DNA of 64,000 nucleotides from contig CP126194.1 in assembly GCA_030272155.1 (NCBI GenBank), forward strand, positions 5,447,501 through 5,511,500, read 5' to 3'. This DNA comes from Tetradesmus obliquus (taxonomy: Eukaryota > Chlorophyta > Chlorophyceae > Sphaeropleales > Scenedesmaceae). A program made the position numbers and the translations under genes. Below the pieces are notes generated by a model. The model had not been told where the DNA came from and searched no databases. It saw only the letters and a program-made list of their open reading frames with translations. Below, in pieces: positions 33,018-48,060 of this stretch. Numbering within the stretch: the stretch's first letter is position 1; each line of letters starts with the position of its first letter.

Positions 33018-36000
33018 CAGGTTGGCAAGGGTTGCGGTGCATCGCCACTGGAAACTCACTGGACCGCTAAAATTCCTACTGGTCGCTTTTCTCCCGTACG
33101 TTCCACCAACCAGCATGTGAGGTTTTCACCTGCCTAGGACAGACATGCGTAGCCAAGCGGAGCGGCCCTCAAAGCGCCGCTACGGGCGAATGTTCGGTCC
33201 GGCGTGCCGGCTGGCCCAATATAGGAAGCTGCTTGGTGTGCATCGTGAAAGTTGATTTTTGTTATAACTCTTTGTAAAATGTTAATACATGAATTTTGAA
33301 GCCATACGAATGTCCAGGGTGCAGGATGCAGGTTGGCAAGGGTTGCGGTGCATCGCCACTGGAAACTCACTGGACCGCTAAAATTCCTACTGGTCGCTTT
33401 TCTCCCGTACGTTCCACCAACCAGCATGTGAGGTTTTCACCTGCCTAGGACAGACATGCGTAGCCAAGCGGAGCGGCCCTCAAAGCGCCGCTACGGGCGA
33501 ATGTTCGGTCCGGCGTGCCGGCTGGCCCAATATAGAAAGCTGCTTGGTGTGCATCTTGAAAGTTGATTTTTGTTATAACTCTTTGTAAAATGTTAATACA
33601 TGAATTTTGAAGCCATACGAATGTCCAGGGTGCAGGATGCAGGTTGGCAAGGGTTGCGGTGCATCGCCACTGGAAACTCACTGGACCGCTAAAATTCCTA
33701 CTGGTCGCTTTTCTCCCGTACGTTCCACCAACCAGCATGTGAGGTTTTCACCTGCCTAGGACAGACATGCGTAGCCAAGCGGAGCGGCCCTCAAAGCGCC
33801 GCTACGGGCGAATGTTCGGTCCGGCGTGCCGGCTGGCCCAATATAGGAAGCTGCTTGGTGTGCATCGTGAAAGTTGATTTTTGTTATAACTCTTTGTAAA
33901 ATGTTAATATATGAATTTTAAAGCCATACGAATGTCCAGTGTGCAGGATGCAGGTTGGCAAGGGTTGCGGTGCATCGCCACTGGAAACTTTTTTTTCCAC
34001 TTGAAAACTCACTCGACCGCTGAAATTCCTACTGGTCGCTTTTCTCCCGTACGTTCCACCAACCAGCATGTGAGGTTTTCACCTGCCTAGGACAGACATG
34101 CGTAGCCAAGGGGAGCGGCCCTCAAAGCGCCGCTACGGGCGAATGTTCGGTCCGGCGTGCCGGCTGGCCCAAAATAGGAAGCTGCTTGGTGTGCATCGTG
34201 AAAGATGATTTTTGTTATAACTCTTTGTAAAATGTTAATATATGAATTTAAAAGCCATACGAATGTGCAGGGTGCAGGATGCAGGTTGGCAAGGGTTGCG
34301 GTGCATCGCCACTGTAAACTTTTTTTTTCCACTGGAAACTCACTGGACCGCTAAAATTCCTACTGGTCGCTTTTCTCCCGTACGTTCCACCAACCAGCAT
34401 GTGAGGTTTTCACCTGCCTAGGACAGACATGCGTAGCCAAGGGGAGCGGCCCTCAAAGCGCCACTACGGGCGAATGTTCGGTCCGGCGTGCCGGCTGGCC
34501 CAATATAGGAAGCTGCTTGGTGTGCATCGTGAAAGTTCATTTTTGTTATAACTCTTTGTAAAATGTTAATATATGAATTTTAAAGCCATACGAATGTCCA
34601 GTGTGCAGGATGCAGTTGGCAAGGGTTGCGGTGCATCGCCACTGGAAACTTTTTTTTCCACTTGAAAACTCACTCGACCGCTGAAATTCCTACTGGTCGC
34701 TTTTCTCCCGTACGTTCCACCAACCAGCATGTGAGGTTTTCACCTGCCTAGGACAGACATGCGTAGCCAAGGGGAGCGGCCCTCAAAGCGCCGCTACGGG
34801 CGAATGTTCGGTCTGGCGTGCCGGCTGGCCCAATATAGGAAGCTGCTTGGTGTGCATCGTGAAAGTTGATTTTTGTTATAACTCTTTGTAAAATGTTAAT
34901 ACATGAATTTTGAAGCCATACGAATGTCCAGGGTGCAGGATGCAGGTTGGCAAGGGTTGCGGTGCATCGCCACTGGAAACTCACTGGACCGCTAAAATTC
35001 CTACTGGTCGCTTTTCTCCCGTACGTTCCACCAACCAGCATGTGAGGTTTTCACCTGCCTAGGACAGACATGCGTAGCCAAGCGGAGCGGCCCTCAAAGC
35101 GCCGCTACGGGCGAATGTTCGGTCCGGCGTGCCGGCTGGCCCAATATAGGAAGCTGCTTGGTGTGCATCGTGAAAGTTGATTTTTGTTATAACTCTTTGT
35201 AAAATGTTAATACATGAATTTTGAAGCCATACGAATGTCCAGGGTGCAGGATGCAGGTTGGCAAGGGTTGCGGTGCATCGCCACTGGAAACTCACTGGAC
35301 CGCTAAAATTCCTACTGGTCGCTTTTCTCCCGTACGTTCCACCAACCAGCATGTGAGGTTTTCACCTGCCTAGGACAGACATGCGTAGCCAAGCGGAGCG
35401 GCCCTCAAAGCGCCGCTACGGGCGAATGTTCGGTCCGGCGTGCCGGCTGGCCCAATATAGAAAGCTGCTTGGTGTGCATCTTGAAAGTTGATTTTTGTTA
35501 TAACTCTTTGTAAAATGTTAATACATGAATTTTGAAGCCATACGAATGTCCAGGGTGCAGGATGCAGGTTGGCAAGGGTTGCGGTGCATCGCCACTGGAA
35601 ACTCACTGGACCGCTAAAATTCCTACTGGTCGCTTTTCTCCCGTACGTTCCACCAACCAGCATGTGAGGTTTTCACCTGCCTAGGACAGACATGCGTAGC
35701 CAAGCGGAGCGGCCCTCAAAGCGCCGCTACGGGCGAATGTTCGGTCCGGCGTGCCGGCTGGCCCAATATAGGAAGCTGCTTGGTGTGCATCGTGAAAGTT
35801 GATTTTTGTTATAACTCTTTGTAAAATGTTAATATATGAATTTTAAAGCCATACGAATGTCCAGTGTGCAGGATGCAGGTTGGCAAGGGTTGCGGTGCAT
35901 CGCCACTGGAAACTTTTTTTTCCACTTGAAAACTCACTCGACCGCTGAAATTCCTACTGGTCGCTTTTCTCCCGTACGTTCCACCAACCAGCATGTGAGG

Positions 36001-36985
36001 TTTTCACCTGCCTAGGACAGACATGCGTAGCCAAGGGGAGCGGCCCTCAAAGCGCCGCTACGGGCGAATGTTCGGTCCGGCGTGCCGGCTGGCCCAAAAT
36101 AGGAAGCTGCTTGGTGTGCATCGTGAAAGATGATTTTTGTTATAACTCTTTGTAAAATGTTAATATATGAATTTTAAAGCCATACGAATGTGCAGGGTGC
36201 AGGATGCAGGTTGGCAAGGGTTGCGGTGCATCGCCACTGTAAACTTTTTTTTTCCACTGGAAACTCACTGGACCGCTAAAATTCCTACTGGTCGCTTTTC
36301 TCCCGTACGTTCCACCAACCAGCATGTGAGGTTTTCACCTGCCTAGGACAGACATGCGTAGCCAAGGGGAGCGGCCCTCAAAGCGCCACTACGGGCGAAT
36401 GTTCGGTCCGGCGTGCCGGCTGGCCCAATATAGGAAGCTGCTTGGTGTGCATCGTGAAAGTTCATTTTTGTTATAACTCTTTGTAAAATGTTAATATATG
36501 AATTTTAAAGCCATACGAATGTCCAGTGTGCAGGATGCAGTTGGCAAGGGTTGCGGTGCATCGCCACTGGAAACTTTTTTTTCCACTTGAAAACTCACTC
36601 GACCGCTGAAATTCCTACTGGTCGCTTTTCTCCCGTACGTTCCACCAACCAGCATGTGAGGTTTTCACCTGCCTAGGACAGACATGCGTAGCCAAGGGGA
36701 GCGGCCCTCAAAGCGCCGCTACGGGCGAATGTTCGGTCTGGCGTGCCGGCTGGCCCAATATAGGAAGCTGCTTGGTGTGCATCGTGAAAGTTCATTTTTG
36801 TTATAACTCTTTGTAAAATGTTAATATATGAATTTTAAAGCCATACGAATGTCCAGTGTGCAGGATGCAGTTGGCAAGGGTTGCGGTGCATCGCCACTGG
36901 AAACTTTTTTTTCCACTTGAAAACTCACTCGACCGCTGAAATTCCTACTGGTCGCTTTTCTCCCGTACGTTCCACCAACCAGCAT
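33018..36985 (+). repeat. Satellite array with 1,925-bp higher-order period
   Basis: About 12 monomers. Equivalent units recur 1,925 bp apart: 33134/35059, 33445/35370, 33884/35809, the rare gaaagatgattttt at about 34200/36125, and gttcggtctgg at 34806/36731. L1 monomers with a one-base deletion (gatgcagttggc) first become common here. No genes or LINE copies are seen. Confidence 0.9.
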
Positions 36986-39600
36986 GTGAGGTTTTCAGCT
37001 GCCTAGGACAGACATGCGTAGCCAAGGGGAGCGGCCCTCAAAGCGCCGCTACGGGCGAATGTTCGGTCCGGCGTGCCGGCTGGCCCAAAATAGGAAGCTG
37101 CTTGGTGTGCATCGTGAAAGTTGATTTTTGTTATAACTCTTTGTAAAATGTTAATATATGAATTTTAAAGCCATACGAATGTGCAGGGTGCAGGATGCAG
37201 GTTGGCAAGGGTTGCGGTGCATCGCCACTGTAAACTTTTTTTTTCCACTGGAAACTCACTGGACCGCTAAAATTCCTACTGGTCGCTTTTCTCCCGTACG
37301 TTCCACCAACCAGCATGTGAGGTTTTCACCTGCCTAGGACAGACATGCGTAGCCAAGGGGAGCGGCCCTCAAAGCGCCACTACGGGCGAATGTTCGGTCC
37401 GGCGTGCCGGCTGGCCCAATATAGGAAGCTGCTTGGTGTGCATCGTGAAAGTTCATTTTTGTTATAACTCTTTGTAAAATGTTAATATATGAATTTTAAA
37501 GCCATACGAATGTCCAGTGTGCAGGATGCAGTTGGCAAGGGTTGCGGTGCATCGCCACTGGAAACTTTTTTTTCCACTTGAAAACTCACTCGACCGCTGA
37601 AATTCCTACTGGTCGCTTTTCTCCCGTACGTTCCACCAACCAGCATGTGAGGTTTTCACCTGCCTAGGACAGACATGCGTAGCCAAGGGGAGCGGCCCTC
37701 AAAGCGCCGCTACGGGCGAATGTTCGGTCCGGCGTGCCGGCTGGCCCAAAATAGGAAGCTGCTTGGTGTGCATCGTGAAAGTTGATTTTTGTTATAACTC
37801 TTAGTAAAATGTTAATATATGAATGTTAAAGCCATACGAATGTGCAGGGTGCAGGATGCAGGTTGGCAAGGGTTGCGGTGCATCGCCACTGTAAACTTTT
37901 TTTTCCACTGGAAACTCACTGGACCGCTAAAATTCCTACTGGTCGCTTTTCTCCCGTACGTTCCACCAACCAGCATGTGAGGTTTTCACCTGCCTAGGAC
38001 AGACATGCGTAGCCAAGCGGAGCGGCCCGCAAAGCGCCGCTACGGGCGAATGTTCGGTCCGGCGTGCCGGCTGGCCCAATATAGGAAGCTGCTTGGTGTG
38101 CATCGTGAAAGTTGATTTTTGTTATAACTCTTTGTAAAATGTTAATACATGAATTTTAAAGCCATACGAATGTCCAGGGTGCAGGATGCAGGTTGGCAAG
38201 GGTTGCGGTGCATCGCCACTGGAAACTCACTGGACCGCTAAAATTCCTACTGGTCGCTTTTCTCCCGTACGTTCCACCAACCAGCATGTGAGGTTTTCAC
38301 CTGCCTAGGACAGACATGCGTAGCCAAGCGGAGCGGCCCTCAAAGCGCCGCTACGGGCGAATGTTCGGTCCGGCGTGCCGGCTGGCCCAATATAGAAAGC
38401 TGCTTGGTGTGCATCGTGAAAGTTGATTTTTGTTATAACTCTTTGTAAAATGTTAATACATGAATTTTAAAGCCATACGAATGTCCAGGGTGCAGGATGC
38501 AGGTTGGCAAGGGTTGCGGTGCATCGCCACTGGAAACTCACTGGACCGCTAAAATTCCTACTGGTCGCTTTTCTCCCGTACGTTCCACCAACCAGCATGT
38601 GAGGTTTTCACCTGCCTAGGACAGACATGCGTAGCCAAGCGGAGCGGCCCTCAAAGCGCCGCTACGGGCGAATGTTCGGTCCGGCGTGCCGGCTGGCCCA
38701 ATATAGGAAGCTGCTTGGTGTGCATCGTGAAAGTTGATTTTTGTTATAACTCTTTGTAAAATGTTAATACATGAATTTTGAAGCCATACGAATGTCCAGG
38801 GTGCAGGATGCAGGTTGGCAAGGGTTGCGGTGCATCGCCACTGGAAACTCACTGGACCGCTAAAATTCCTACTGGTCGCTTTTCTCCCGTACGTTCCACC
38901 AACCAGCATGTGAGGTTTTCACCTGCCTAGGACAGACATGCGTAGCCAAGCGGAGCGGCCCTCAAAGCGCCGCTACGGGCGAATGTTCGGTCCGGCGTGC
39001 CGGCTGGCCCAATATAGAAAGCTGCTTGGTGTGCATCGTGAAAGTTGATTTTTGTTATAACTCTTTGTAAAATGTTAATACATGAATTTTAAAGCCATAC
39101 GAATGTCCAGGGTGCAGGATGCAGGTTGGCAAGGGTTGCGGTGCATCGCCACTGGAAACTCACTGGACCGCTAAAATTCCTACTGGTCGCTTTTCTCCCA
39201 TACGTTCCACCAACCAGCATGTGAGGTTTTCACCTGCCTAGGACAGACATGCGTAGCCAAGCGGAGCGGCCCTCAAAGCGCCGCTACGGGCGAATGTTCG
39301 GTCCGGCGTGCCGGCTGGCCCAATATAGAAAGCTGCTTGGTGTGCATCTTGAAAGTTGATTTTTGTTATAACTCTTTGTAAAATGTTAATACATGAATTT
39401 TGAAGCCATACGAATGTCCAGTGTGCAGGATGCAGGTTGGCAAGGGTTGCGGTGCATCGCCACTGGAAACTCACTGGACCGCTAAAATTCCTACTGGTCG
39501 CTTTTCTCCCGTACGTTCCACCAACCAGCATGTGAGGTTTTCACCTGCCTAGGACAGACATGCGTAGCCAAGGGGAGCGGCCCTCAAAGCGCCGCTACGG
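36986..39600 (+). repeat. Satellite array, mixed S and L monomers
   Basis: About eight monomers. Long monomers dominate to about 38000 and S forms afterwards (38100-39540). Isolated variants include ggttttcagctgcc near 36995, ttagtaaaatg at about 37802, and gcggcccgcaaagc at about 38027. No clear longer period was seen by eye. Confidence 0.88.
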
Positions 39601-42530
39601 GCGAATGTTCGGTCCGGCGTGCCGGCTGGCCCAATATAGGAAGCTGCTTGGTGTGCATCGTGAAAGTTCATTTTTGTTATAACTCTTTGTAAAATGTTAA
39701 TATATGAATTTTAAAGCCATACGAATGTCCAGTGTGCAGGATGCAGTTGGCAAGGGTTGCGGTGCATCGCCACTGGAAACTTTTTTTTCCACTTGAAAAC
39801 TCACTCGACCGCTGAAATTCCTACTGGTCGCTTTTCTCCCGTACGTTCCACCAACCAGCATGTGAGGTTTTCACCTGCCTAGGACAGACATGCGTAGCCA
39901 AGGGGAGCGGCCCTCAAAGCGCCGCTACGGGCGAATGTTCGGTCCGGCGTGCCGGCTGGCCCAAAATAGGAAGCTGCTTGGTGTGCATCGTGAAAGTTGA
40001 TTTTTGTTATAACTCTTTGTAAAATGTTAATATATGAATTTTAAAGCCATACGAATGTCCAGTGTGCAGGATGCAGGTTGGCAAGGGTTGCGGTGCATCG
40101 CCACTGGAAACTTCTTTTTCCACTTGAAAACTCACTCGACCGCTGAAATTCCTACTGGTCGCTTTTCTCCCATACGTTCCACCAACCAGCATGTGAGGTT
40201 TTCACCTGCCTAGGACAGACATGCGTAGCCAAGGGGAGCGGCCCTCAAAGCGCCGCTACGGGCGAATGTTCGGTCCGGCGTGCCGGCTGGCCCAATATAG
40301 GAAGCTGCTTGGTGTGCATCGTGAAAGTTCATTTTTGTTATAACTCTTTGTAAAATGTTAATATATGAATTTTAAAGCCATACGAATGTCCAGTGTGCAG
40401 GATGCAGTTGGCAAGGGTTGCGGTGCATCGCCACTGGAAACTTTTTTTTCCACTTGAAAACTCACTCGACCGCTGAAATTCCTACTGGTCGCTTTTCTCC
40501 CGTACGTTCCACCAACCAGCATGTGAGGTTTTCACCTGCCTAGGACAGACATGCGTAGCCAAGGGGAGCGGCCCTCAAAGCGCCGCTACGGGCGAATGTT
40601 CGGTCCGGCGTGCCGGCTGGCCCAAAATAGGAAGCTGCTTGGTGTGCATCGTGAAAGTTGATTTTTGTTATAACTCTTTGTAAAATGTTAATATATGAAT
40701 TTTAAAGCCATACGAATGTGCAGGGTGCAGGATGCAGGTTGGCAAGGGTTGCGGTGCATCGCCACTGTAAACTTTTTTTTTCCACTGGAAACTCACTGGA
40801 CCGCTAAAATTCCTACTGGTCGCTTTTCTCCCGTACGTTCCACCAACCAGCATGTGAGGTTTTCACCTGCCTAGGACAGACATGCGTAGCCAAGGGGAGC
40901 GGCCCTCAAAGCGCCGCTACGGGCGAATGTTCGGTCCGGCGTGCCGGCTGGCCCAATATAGGAAGCTGCTTGGTGTGCATCGTGAAAGATGATTTTTGTT
41001 ATAACTCTTTGTAAAATGTTAATATATGAATTTTAAAGCCATACGAATGTCCAGTGTGCAGGATGCAGTTGGCAAGGGTTGCGGTGCATCGCCACTGGAA
41101 ACTTTTTTTTCCACTTGAAAACTCACTCGACCGCTGAAATTCCTACTGGTCGCTTTTCTCCCGTACGTTCCACCAACCAGCATGTGAGGTTTTCACCTGC
41201 CTAGGACAGACATGCGTAGCCAAGGGGAGCGGCCCTCAAAGCGCCGCTACGGGCGAATGTTCGGTCCGGCGTGCCGGCTGGCCCAAAATAGGAAGCTGCT
41301 TGGTGTGCATCGTGAAAGTTGATTTTTGTTATAACTCTTTGTAAAATGTTAATATATGAATTTTAAAGCCATACGAATGTGCAGGGTGCAGGATGCAGGT
41401 TGGCAAGGGTTGCGGTGCATCGCCACTGTAAACTTTTTTTTTCCACTGGAAACTCACTGGACCGCTAAAATTCCTACTGGTCGCTTTTCTCCCGTACGTT
41501 CCACCAACCAGCATGTGAGGTTTTCACCTGCCTAGGACAGACATGCGTAGCCAAGGGGAGCGGCCCTCAAAGCGCCGCTACGGGCGAATGTTCGGTCCGG
41601 CGTGCCGGCTGGCCCAATATAGGAAGCTGCTTGGTGTGCATCGTGAAAGTTCATTTTTGTTATAACTCTTTGTAAAATGTTAATATATGAATTTTAAAGC
41701 CATACGAATGTCCAGTGTGCAGGATGCAGTTGGCAAGGGTTGCGGTGCATCGCCACTGGAAACTTTTTTTTCCACTTGAAAACTCACTCGACCGCTGAAA
41801 TTCCTACTGGTCGCTTTTCTCCCGTACGTTCCACCAACCAGCATGTGAGGTTTTCACCTGCCTAGGACAGACATGCGTAGCCAAGGGGAGCGGCCCTCAA
41901 AGCGCCGCTACGGGCGAATGTTCGGTCCGGCGTGCCGGCTGGCCCAAAATAGGAAGCTGCTTGGTGTGCATCGTGAAAGTTGATTTTTGTTATAACTCTT
42001 TGTAAAATGTTAATATATGAATTTTAAAGCCATACGAATGTGCAGGGTGCAGGATGCAGGTTGGCAAGGGTTGCGGTGCATCGCCACTGTAAACTTTTTT
42101 TTCCACTGGAAACTCACTGGACCGCTAAAATTCCTACTGGTCGCTTTTCTCCCGTACGTTCCACCAACCAGCATGTGAGGTTTTCACCTGCCTAGGACAG
42201 ACATGCGTAGCCAAGCGGAGCGGCCCTCAAAGCGCCGCTACGGGCGAATGTTCGGTCCGGCGTGCCGGCTGGCCCAATATAGAAAGCTGCTTGGTGTGCA
42301 TCGTGAAAGTTGATTTTTGTTATAACTCTTTGTAAAATGTTAATACATGAATTTTAAAGCCATACGAATGTCCAGGGTGCAGGATGCAGGTTGGCAAGGG
42401 TTGCGGTGCATCGCCACTGGAAACTCACTGGACCGCTAAAATTCCTACTGGTCGCTTTTCTCCCGTACGTTCCACCAACCAGCATGTGAGGTTTTCACCT
42501 GCCTAGGACAGACATGCGTAGCCAAGGGGA
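39601..42530 (+). repeat. Satellite array with 661-bp dimer period
   Basis: Alternation of an L1 monomer lacking one g (gatgcagttggc, 330 bp) with a 331-bp monomer gives a 661-bp dimer. Equivalent positions are 40007, 40668 and 41329. The last long monomer (about 42080) has one T fewer. No genes are seen. Confidence 0.9.
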
Positions 42531-45500
42531 GCGGCCCTCAAAGCGCCGCTACGGGCGAATGTTCGGTCCGGCGTGCCGGCTGGCCCAAAATAGGAAGCTG
42601 CTTGGTGTGCATCGTGAAAGTTGATTTTTGTTATAACTCTTTGTAAAATGTTAATATATGAATTTTAAAGCCATACGAATGTGCAGGGTGCAGGATGCAG
42701 GTTGGCAAGGGTTGCGGTGCATCGCCACTGTAAACTTTTTTTTTCCACTGGAAACTCACTGGACCGCTAAAATTCCTACTGGTCGCTTTTCTCCCGTACG
42801 TTCCACCAACCAGCATGTGAGGTTTTCACCTGCCTAGGACAGACATGCGTAGCCAAGGGGAGCGGCCCTCAAAGCGCCGCTACGGGCGAATGTTCGGTCC
42901 GGCGTGCCGGCTGGCCCAATATAGGAAGCTGCTTGGTGTGCATCGTGAAAGTTCATTTTTGTTATAACTCTTTGTAAAATGTTAATATATGAATTTTAAA
43001 GCCATACGAATGTCCAGTGTGCAGGATGCAGTTGGCAAGGGTTGCGGTGCATCGCCACTGGAAACTTTTTTTTTCCACTTGAAAACTCACTCGACCGCTG
43101 AAATTCCTACTGGTCGCTTTTCTCCCGTACGCGTCACCAACCAGCATGTGAGGTTTTCACCTGCCTAGGACAGACATGCGTAGCCAAGGGGAGCGGCCCG
43201 CAAAGCGCCGCTACGGGCGAATGTTCGGTCCGGCGTGCCGGCTGGCCCAAAATAGGAAGCTGCTTGGTGTGCATCGTGAAAGTTGATTTTTGTTATAACT
43301 CTTTGTAAAATGTTAATATATGAATCTAAAAGCCATACGAATGTGCAGGGTGCAGGATGCAGGTTGGCAAGGGTTGCGGTGCATCGCCACTGTAAACTTT
43401 TTTTTCCACTGGAAACTCACTGGACCGCTAAAATTCCTACTGGTCGCTTTTCTCCCGTACGTTCCACCAACCAGCATGTGAGGTTTTCACCTGCCTAGGA
43501 CAGACATGCGTAGCCAAGCGGAGCGGCCCGCAAAGCGCCGCTACGGGCGAATGTTCGGTCCGGCGTGCCGGCTGGCCCAATATAGGAAGCTGCTTGGTGT
43601 GCATCGTGAAAGTTGATTTTTGTTATAACTCTTTGTAAAATGTTAATACATGAATTTTAAAGCCATACGAATGTCCAGGGTGCAGGATGCAGGTTGGCAA
43701 GGGTTGCGGTGCATCGCCACTGGAAACTCACTGGACCGCTAAAATTCCTACTGGTCGCTTTTCTCCCGTACGTTCCACCAACCAGCATGTGAGGTTTTCA
43801 CCTGCCTAGGACAGACATGCGTAGCCAAGCGGAGCGGCCCTCAAAGCGCCGCTACGGGCGAATGTTCGGTCCGGCGTGCCGGCTGGCCCAATATAGAAAG
43901 CTGCTTGGTGTGCATCGTGAAAGTTGATTTTTGTTATAACTCTTTGTAAAATGTTAATACATGAATTTAAAAGCCATACGAATGTCCAGGGTGCAGGATG
44001 CAGGTTGGCAAGGGTTGCGGTGCATCGCCACTGGAAACTCACTGGACCGCTAAAATTCCTACTGGTCGCTTTTCTCCCGTACGTTCCACCAACCAGCATG
44101 TGAGGTTTTCACCTGCCTAGGACAGACATGCGTAGCCAAGCGGAGCGGCCCTCAAAGCGCCGCTACGGGCGAATGTTCGGTCCGGCGTGCCGGCTGGCCC
44201 AATATAGGAAGCTGCTTGGTGTGCATCGTGAAAGTTGATTTTTGTTATAACTCTTTGTAAAATGTTAATACATGAATTTTAAAGCCATACGAATGTCCAG
44301 GGTGCAGGATGCAGGTTGGCAAGGGTTGCGGTGCATCGCCACTGGAAACTCACTGGACCGCTAAAATTCCTACTGGTCGCTTTTCTCCCGTACGTTCCAC
44401 CAACCAGCATGTGAGGTTTTCACCTGCCTAGGACAGACATGCGTAGCCAAGCGGAGCGGCCCTCAAAGCGCCGCTACGGGCGAATGTTCGGTCCGGCGTG
44501 CCGGCTGGCCCAATATAGAAAGCTGCTTGGTGTGCATCGTGAAAGTTGATTTTTGTTATAACTCTTTGTAAAATGTTAATACATGAATTTTGAAGCCATA
44601 CGAATGTCCAGGGTGCAGGATGCAGGTTGGCAAGGGTTGCGGTGCATCGCCACTGGAAACTCACTGGACCGCTAAAATTCCTACTGGTCGCTTTTCTCCC
44701 GTACGTTCCACCAACCAGCATGTGAGGTTTTCACCTGCCTAGGACAGACATGCGTAGCCAAGGGGAGCGGCCCTCAAAGCGCCGCTACGGGCGAATGTTC
44801 GGTCCGGCGTGCCGGCTGGCCCAATATAGGAAGCTGCTTGGTGTGCATCGTGAAAGTTGATTTTTGTTATAACTCTTTGTAAAATGTTAATATATGAATT
44901 TTAAAGCCATACGAATGTCCAGTGTGCAGGATGCAGGTTGGCAAGGGTTGCGGTGCATCGCCACTGGAAACTTTTTTTTCCACTTGAAAACTCACTCGAC
45001 CGCTGAAATTCCTACTGGTCGCTTTTCTCCCGTACGTTCCACCAACCAGCATGTGAGGTTTTCACCTGCCTAGGACAGACATGCGTAGCCAAGGGGAGCG
45101 GCCCTCAAAGCGCCGCTACGGGCGAATGTTCGGTCCGGCGTGCCGGCTGGCCCAATATAGGAAGCTGCTTGGTGTGCATCGTGAAAGTTGATTTTTGTTA
45201 TAACTCTTTGTAAAATGTTAATACATGAATTTTAAAGCCATACGAATGTCCAGGGTGCAGGATGCAGGTTGGCAAGGGTTGCGGTGCATCGCCACTGGAA
45301 ACTCACTGGACCGCTAAAATTCCTACTGGTCGCTTTTCTCCCGTACGTTCCACCAACCAGCATGTGAGGTTTTCACCTGCCTAGGACAGACATGCGTAGC
45401 CAAGCGGAGCGGCCCTCAAAGCGCCGCTACGGGCGAATGTTCGGTCCGGCGTGCCGGCTGGCCCAAAATAGGAAGCTGCTTGGTGTGCATCGTGAAAGTT

Positions 45501-48060
45501 GATTTTTGTTATAACTCTTTGTAAAATGTTAATATATGAATTTTAAAGCCATACGAATGTGCAGGGTGCAGGATGCAGGTTGGCAAGGGTTGCGGTGCAT
45601 CGCCACTGTAAACTTTTTTTTTCCACTGGAAACTCACTGGACCGCTAAAATTCCTACTGGTCGCTTTTCTCCCGTACGTTCCACCAACCAGCATGTGAGG
45701 TTTTCACCTGCCTAGGACAGACATGCGTAGCCAAGGGGAGCGGCCCTCAAAGCGCCGCTACGGGCGAATGTTCGGTCCGGCGTGCCGGCTGGCCCAATAT
45801 AGGAAGCTGCTTGGTGTGCATCGTGAAAGTTCATTTTTGTTATAACTCTTTGTAAAATGTTAATATATGAATTTTAAAGCCATACGAATGTCCAGTGTGC
45901 AGGATGCAGTTGGCAAGGGTTGCGGTGCATCGCCACTGGAAACTTTTTTTTTCCACTTGAAAACTCACTCGACCGCTGAAATTCCTACTGGTCGCTTTTC
46001 TCCCGTACGCGTCACCAACCAGCATGTGAGGTTTTCACCTGCCTAGGACAGACATGCGTAGCCAAGGGGAGCGGCCCGCAAAGCGCCGCTACGGGCGAAT
46101 GTTCGGTCCGGCGTGCCGGCTGGCCCAAAATAGGAAGCTGCTTGGTGTGCATCGTGAAAGTTGATTTTTGTTATAACTCTTTGTAAAATGTTAATATATG
46201 AATCTAAAAGCCATACGAATGTGCAGGGTGCAGGATGCAGGTTGGCAAGGGTTGCGGTGCATCGCCACTGTAAACTTTTTTTTCCACTGGAAACTCACTG
46301 GACCGCTAAAATTCCTACTGGTCGCTTTTCTCCCGTACGTTCCACCAACCAGCATGTGAGGTTTTCACCTGCCTAGGACAGACATGCGTAGCCAAGCGGA
46401 GCGGCCCGCAAAGCGCCGCTACGGGCGAATGTTCGGTCCGGCGTGCCGGCTGGCCCAATATAGGAAGCTGCTTGGTGTGCATCGTGAAAGTTCATTTTTG
46501 TTATAACTCTTTGTAAAATGTTAATACATGAATTTTAAAGCCATACGAATGTCCAGGGTGCAGGATGCAGGTTGGCAAGGGTTGCGGTGCATCGCCACTG
46601 GAAACTCACAGGACCGCTAAAATTCCTACTGGTCGCTTTTCTCCCGTACGTTCCACCAACCAGCATGTGAGGTTTTCACCTGCCTAGGACAGACATGCGT
46701 AGCCAAGCGGAGCGGCCCTCAAAGCGCCGCTACGGGCGAATGTTCGGTCCGGCGTGCCGGCTGGCCCAATATAGAAAGCTGCTTGGTGTGCATCTTGAAA
46801 GTTGATTTTTGTTATAACTCTTTGTAAAATGTTAATACATGAATTTTGAAGCCATACGAATGTCCAGGGTGCAGGATGCAGGTTGGCAAGGGTTGCGGTG
46901 CATCGCCACTGGAAACTCACTGGACCGCTAAAATTCCTACTGGTCGCTTTTCTCCCGTACGTTCCACCAACCAGCATGTGAGGTTTTCACCTGCCTAGGA
47001 CAGACATGCGTAGCCAAGCGGAGCGGCCCTCAAAGCGCCGCTACGGGCGAATGTTCGGTCCGGCGTGCCGGCTGGCCCAATATAGGAAGCTGCTTGGTGT
47101 GCATCGTGAAAGTTGATTTTTGTTATAACTCTTTGTAAAATGTTAATACATGAATTTTAAAGCCATACGAATGTCCAGGGTGCAGGATGCAGGTTGGCAA
47201 GGGTTGCGGTGCATCGCCACTGGAAACTCACTGGACCGCTAAAATTCCTACTGGTCGCTTTTCTCCCGTACGTTCCACCAACCAGCATGTGAGGTTTTCA
47301 CCTGCCTAGGACAGACATGCGTAGCCAAGCGGAGCGGCCCTCAAAGCGCCGCTACGGGCGAATGTTCGGTCCGGCGTGCCGGCTGGCCCAATATAGAAAG
47401 CTGCTTGGTGTGCATCGTGAAAGTTGATTTTTGTTATAACTCTTTGTAAAATGTTAATACATGAATTTTGAAGCCATACGAATGTCCAGGGTGCAGGATG
47501 CAGGTTGGCAAGGGTTGCGGTGCATCGCCACTGGAAACTCACTGGACCGCTAAAATTCCTACTGGTCGCTTTTCTCCCGTACGTTCCACCAACCAGCATG
47601 TGAGGTTTTCACCTGCCTAGGACAGACATGCGTAGCCAAGGGGAGCGGCCCTCAAAGCGCCGCTACGGGCGAATGTTCGGTCCGGCGTGCCGGCTGGCCC
47701 AATATAGGAAGCTGCTTGGTGTGCATCGTGAAAGTTGATTTTTGTTATAACTCTTTGTAAAATGTTAATATATGAATTTTAAAGCCATACGAATGTCCAG
47801 TGTGCAGGATGCAGGTTGGCAAGGGTTGCGGTGCATCGCCACTGGAAACTTTTTTTTCCACTTGAAAACTCACTCGACCGCTGAAATTCCTACTGGTCGC
47901 TTTTCTCCCGTACGTTCCACCAACCAGCATGTGAGGTTTTCACCTGCCTAGGACAGACATGCGTAGCCAAGGGGAGCGGCCCTCAAAGCGCCGCTACGGG
48001 CGAATGTTCGGTCCGGCGTGCCGGCTGGCCCAATATAGGAAGCTGCTTGGTGTGCATCGT
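42531..48060 (+). repeat. Satellite array with 2,878-bp higher-order unit (two copies)
   Basis: Nine-monomer unit repeated once: 42631/45509, 42962/45840, 43283/46161, 43806/46684, 44428/47306 and 44867/47745. The private marker gtacgcgtcaccaacc, replacing gtacgttccaccaacc, is at about 43128 and 46006. Some monomers inside the two copies differ (for example gcatcgtg/gaatttaaaagcc near 43,915 versus gcatcttg/gaattttgaagcc near 46,795), suggesting local gene conversion after duplication. Confidence 0.9.
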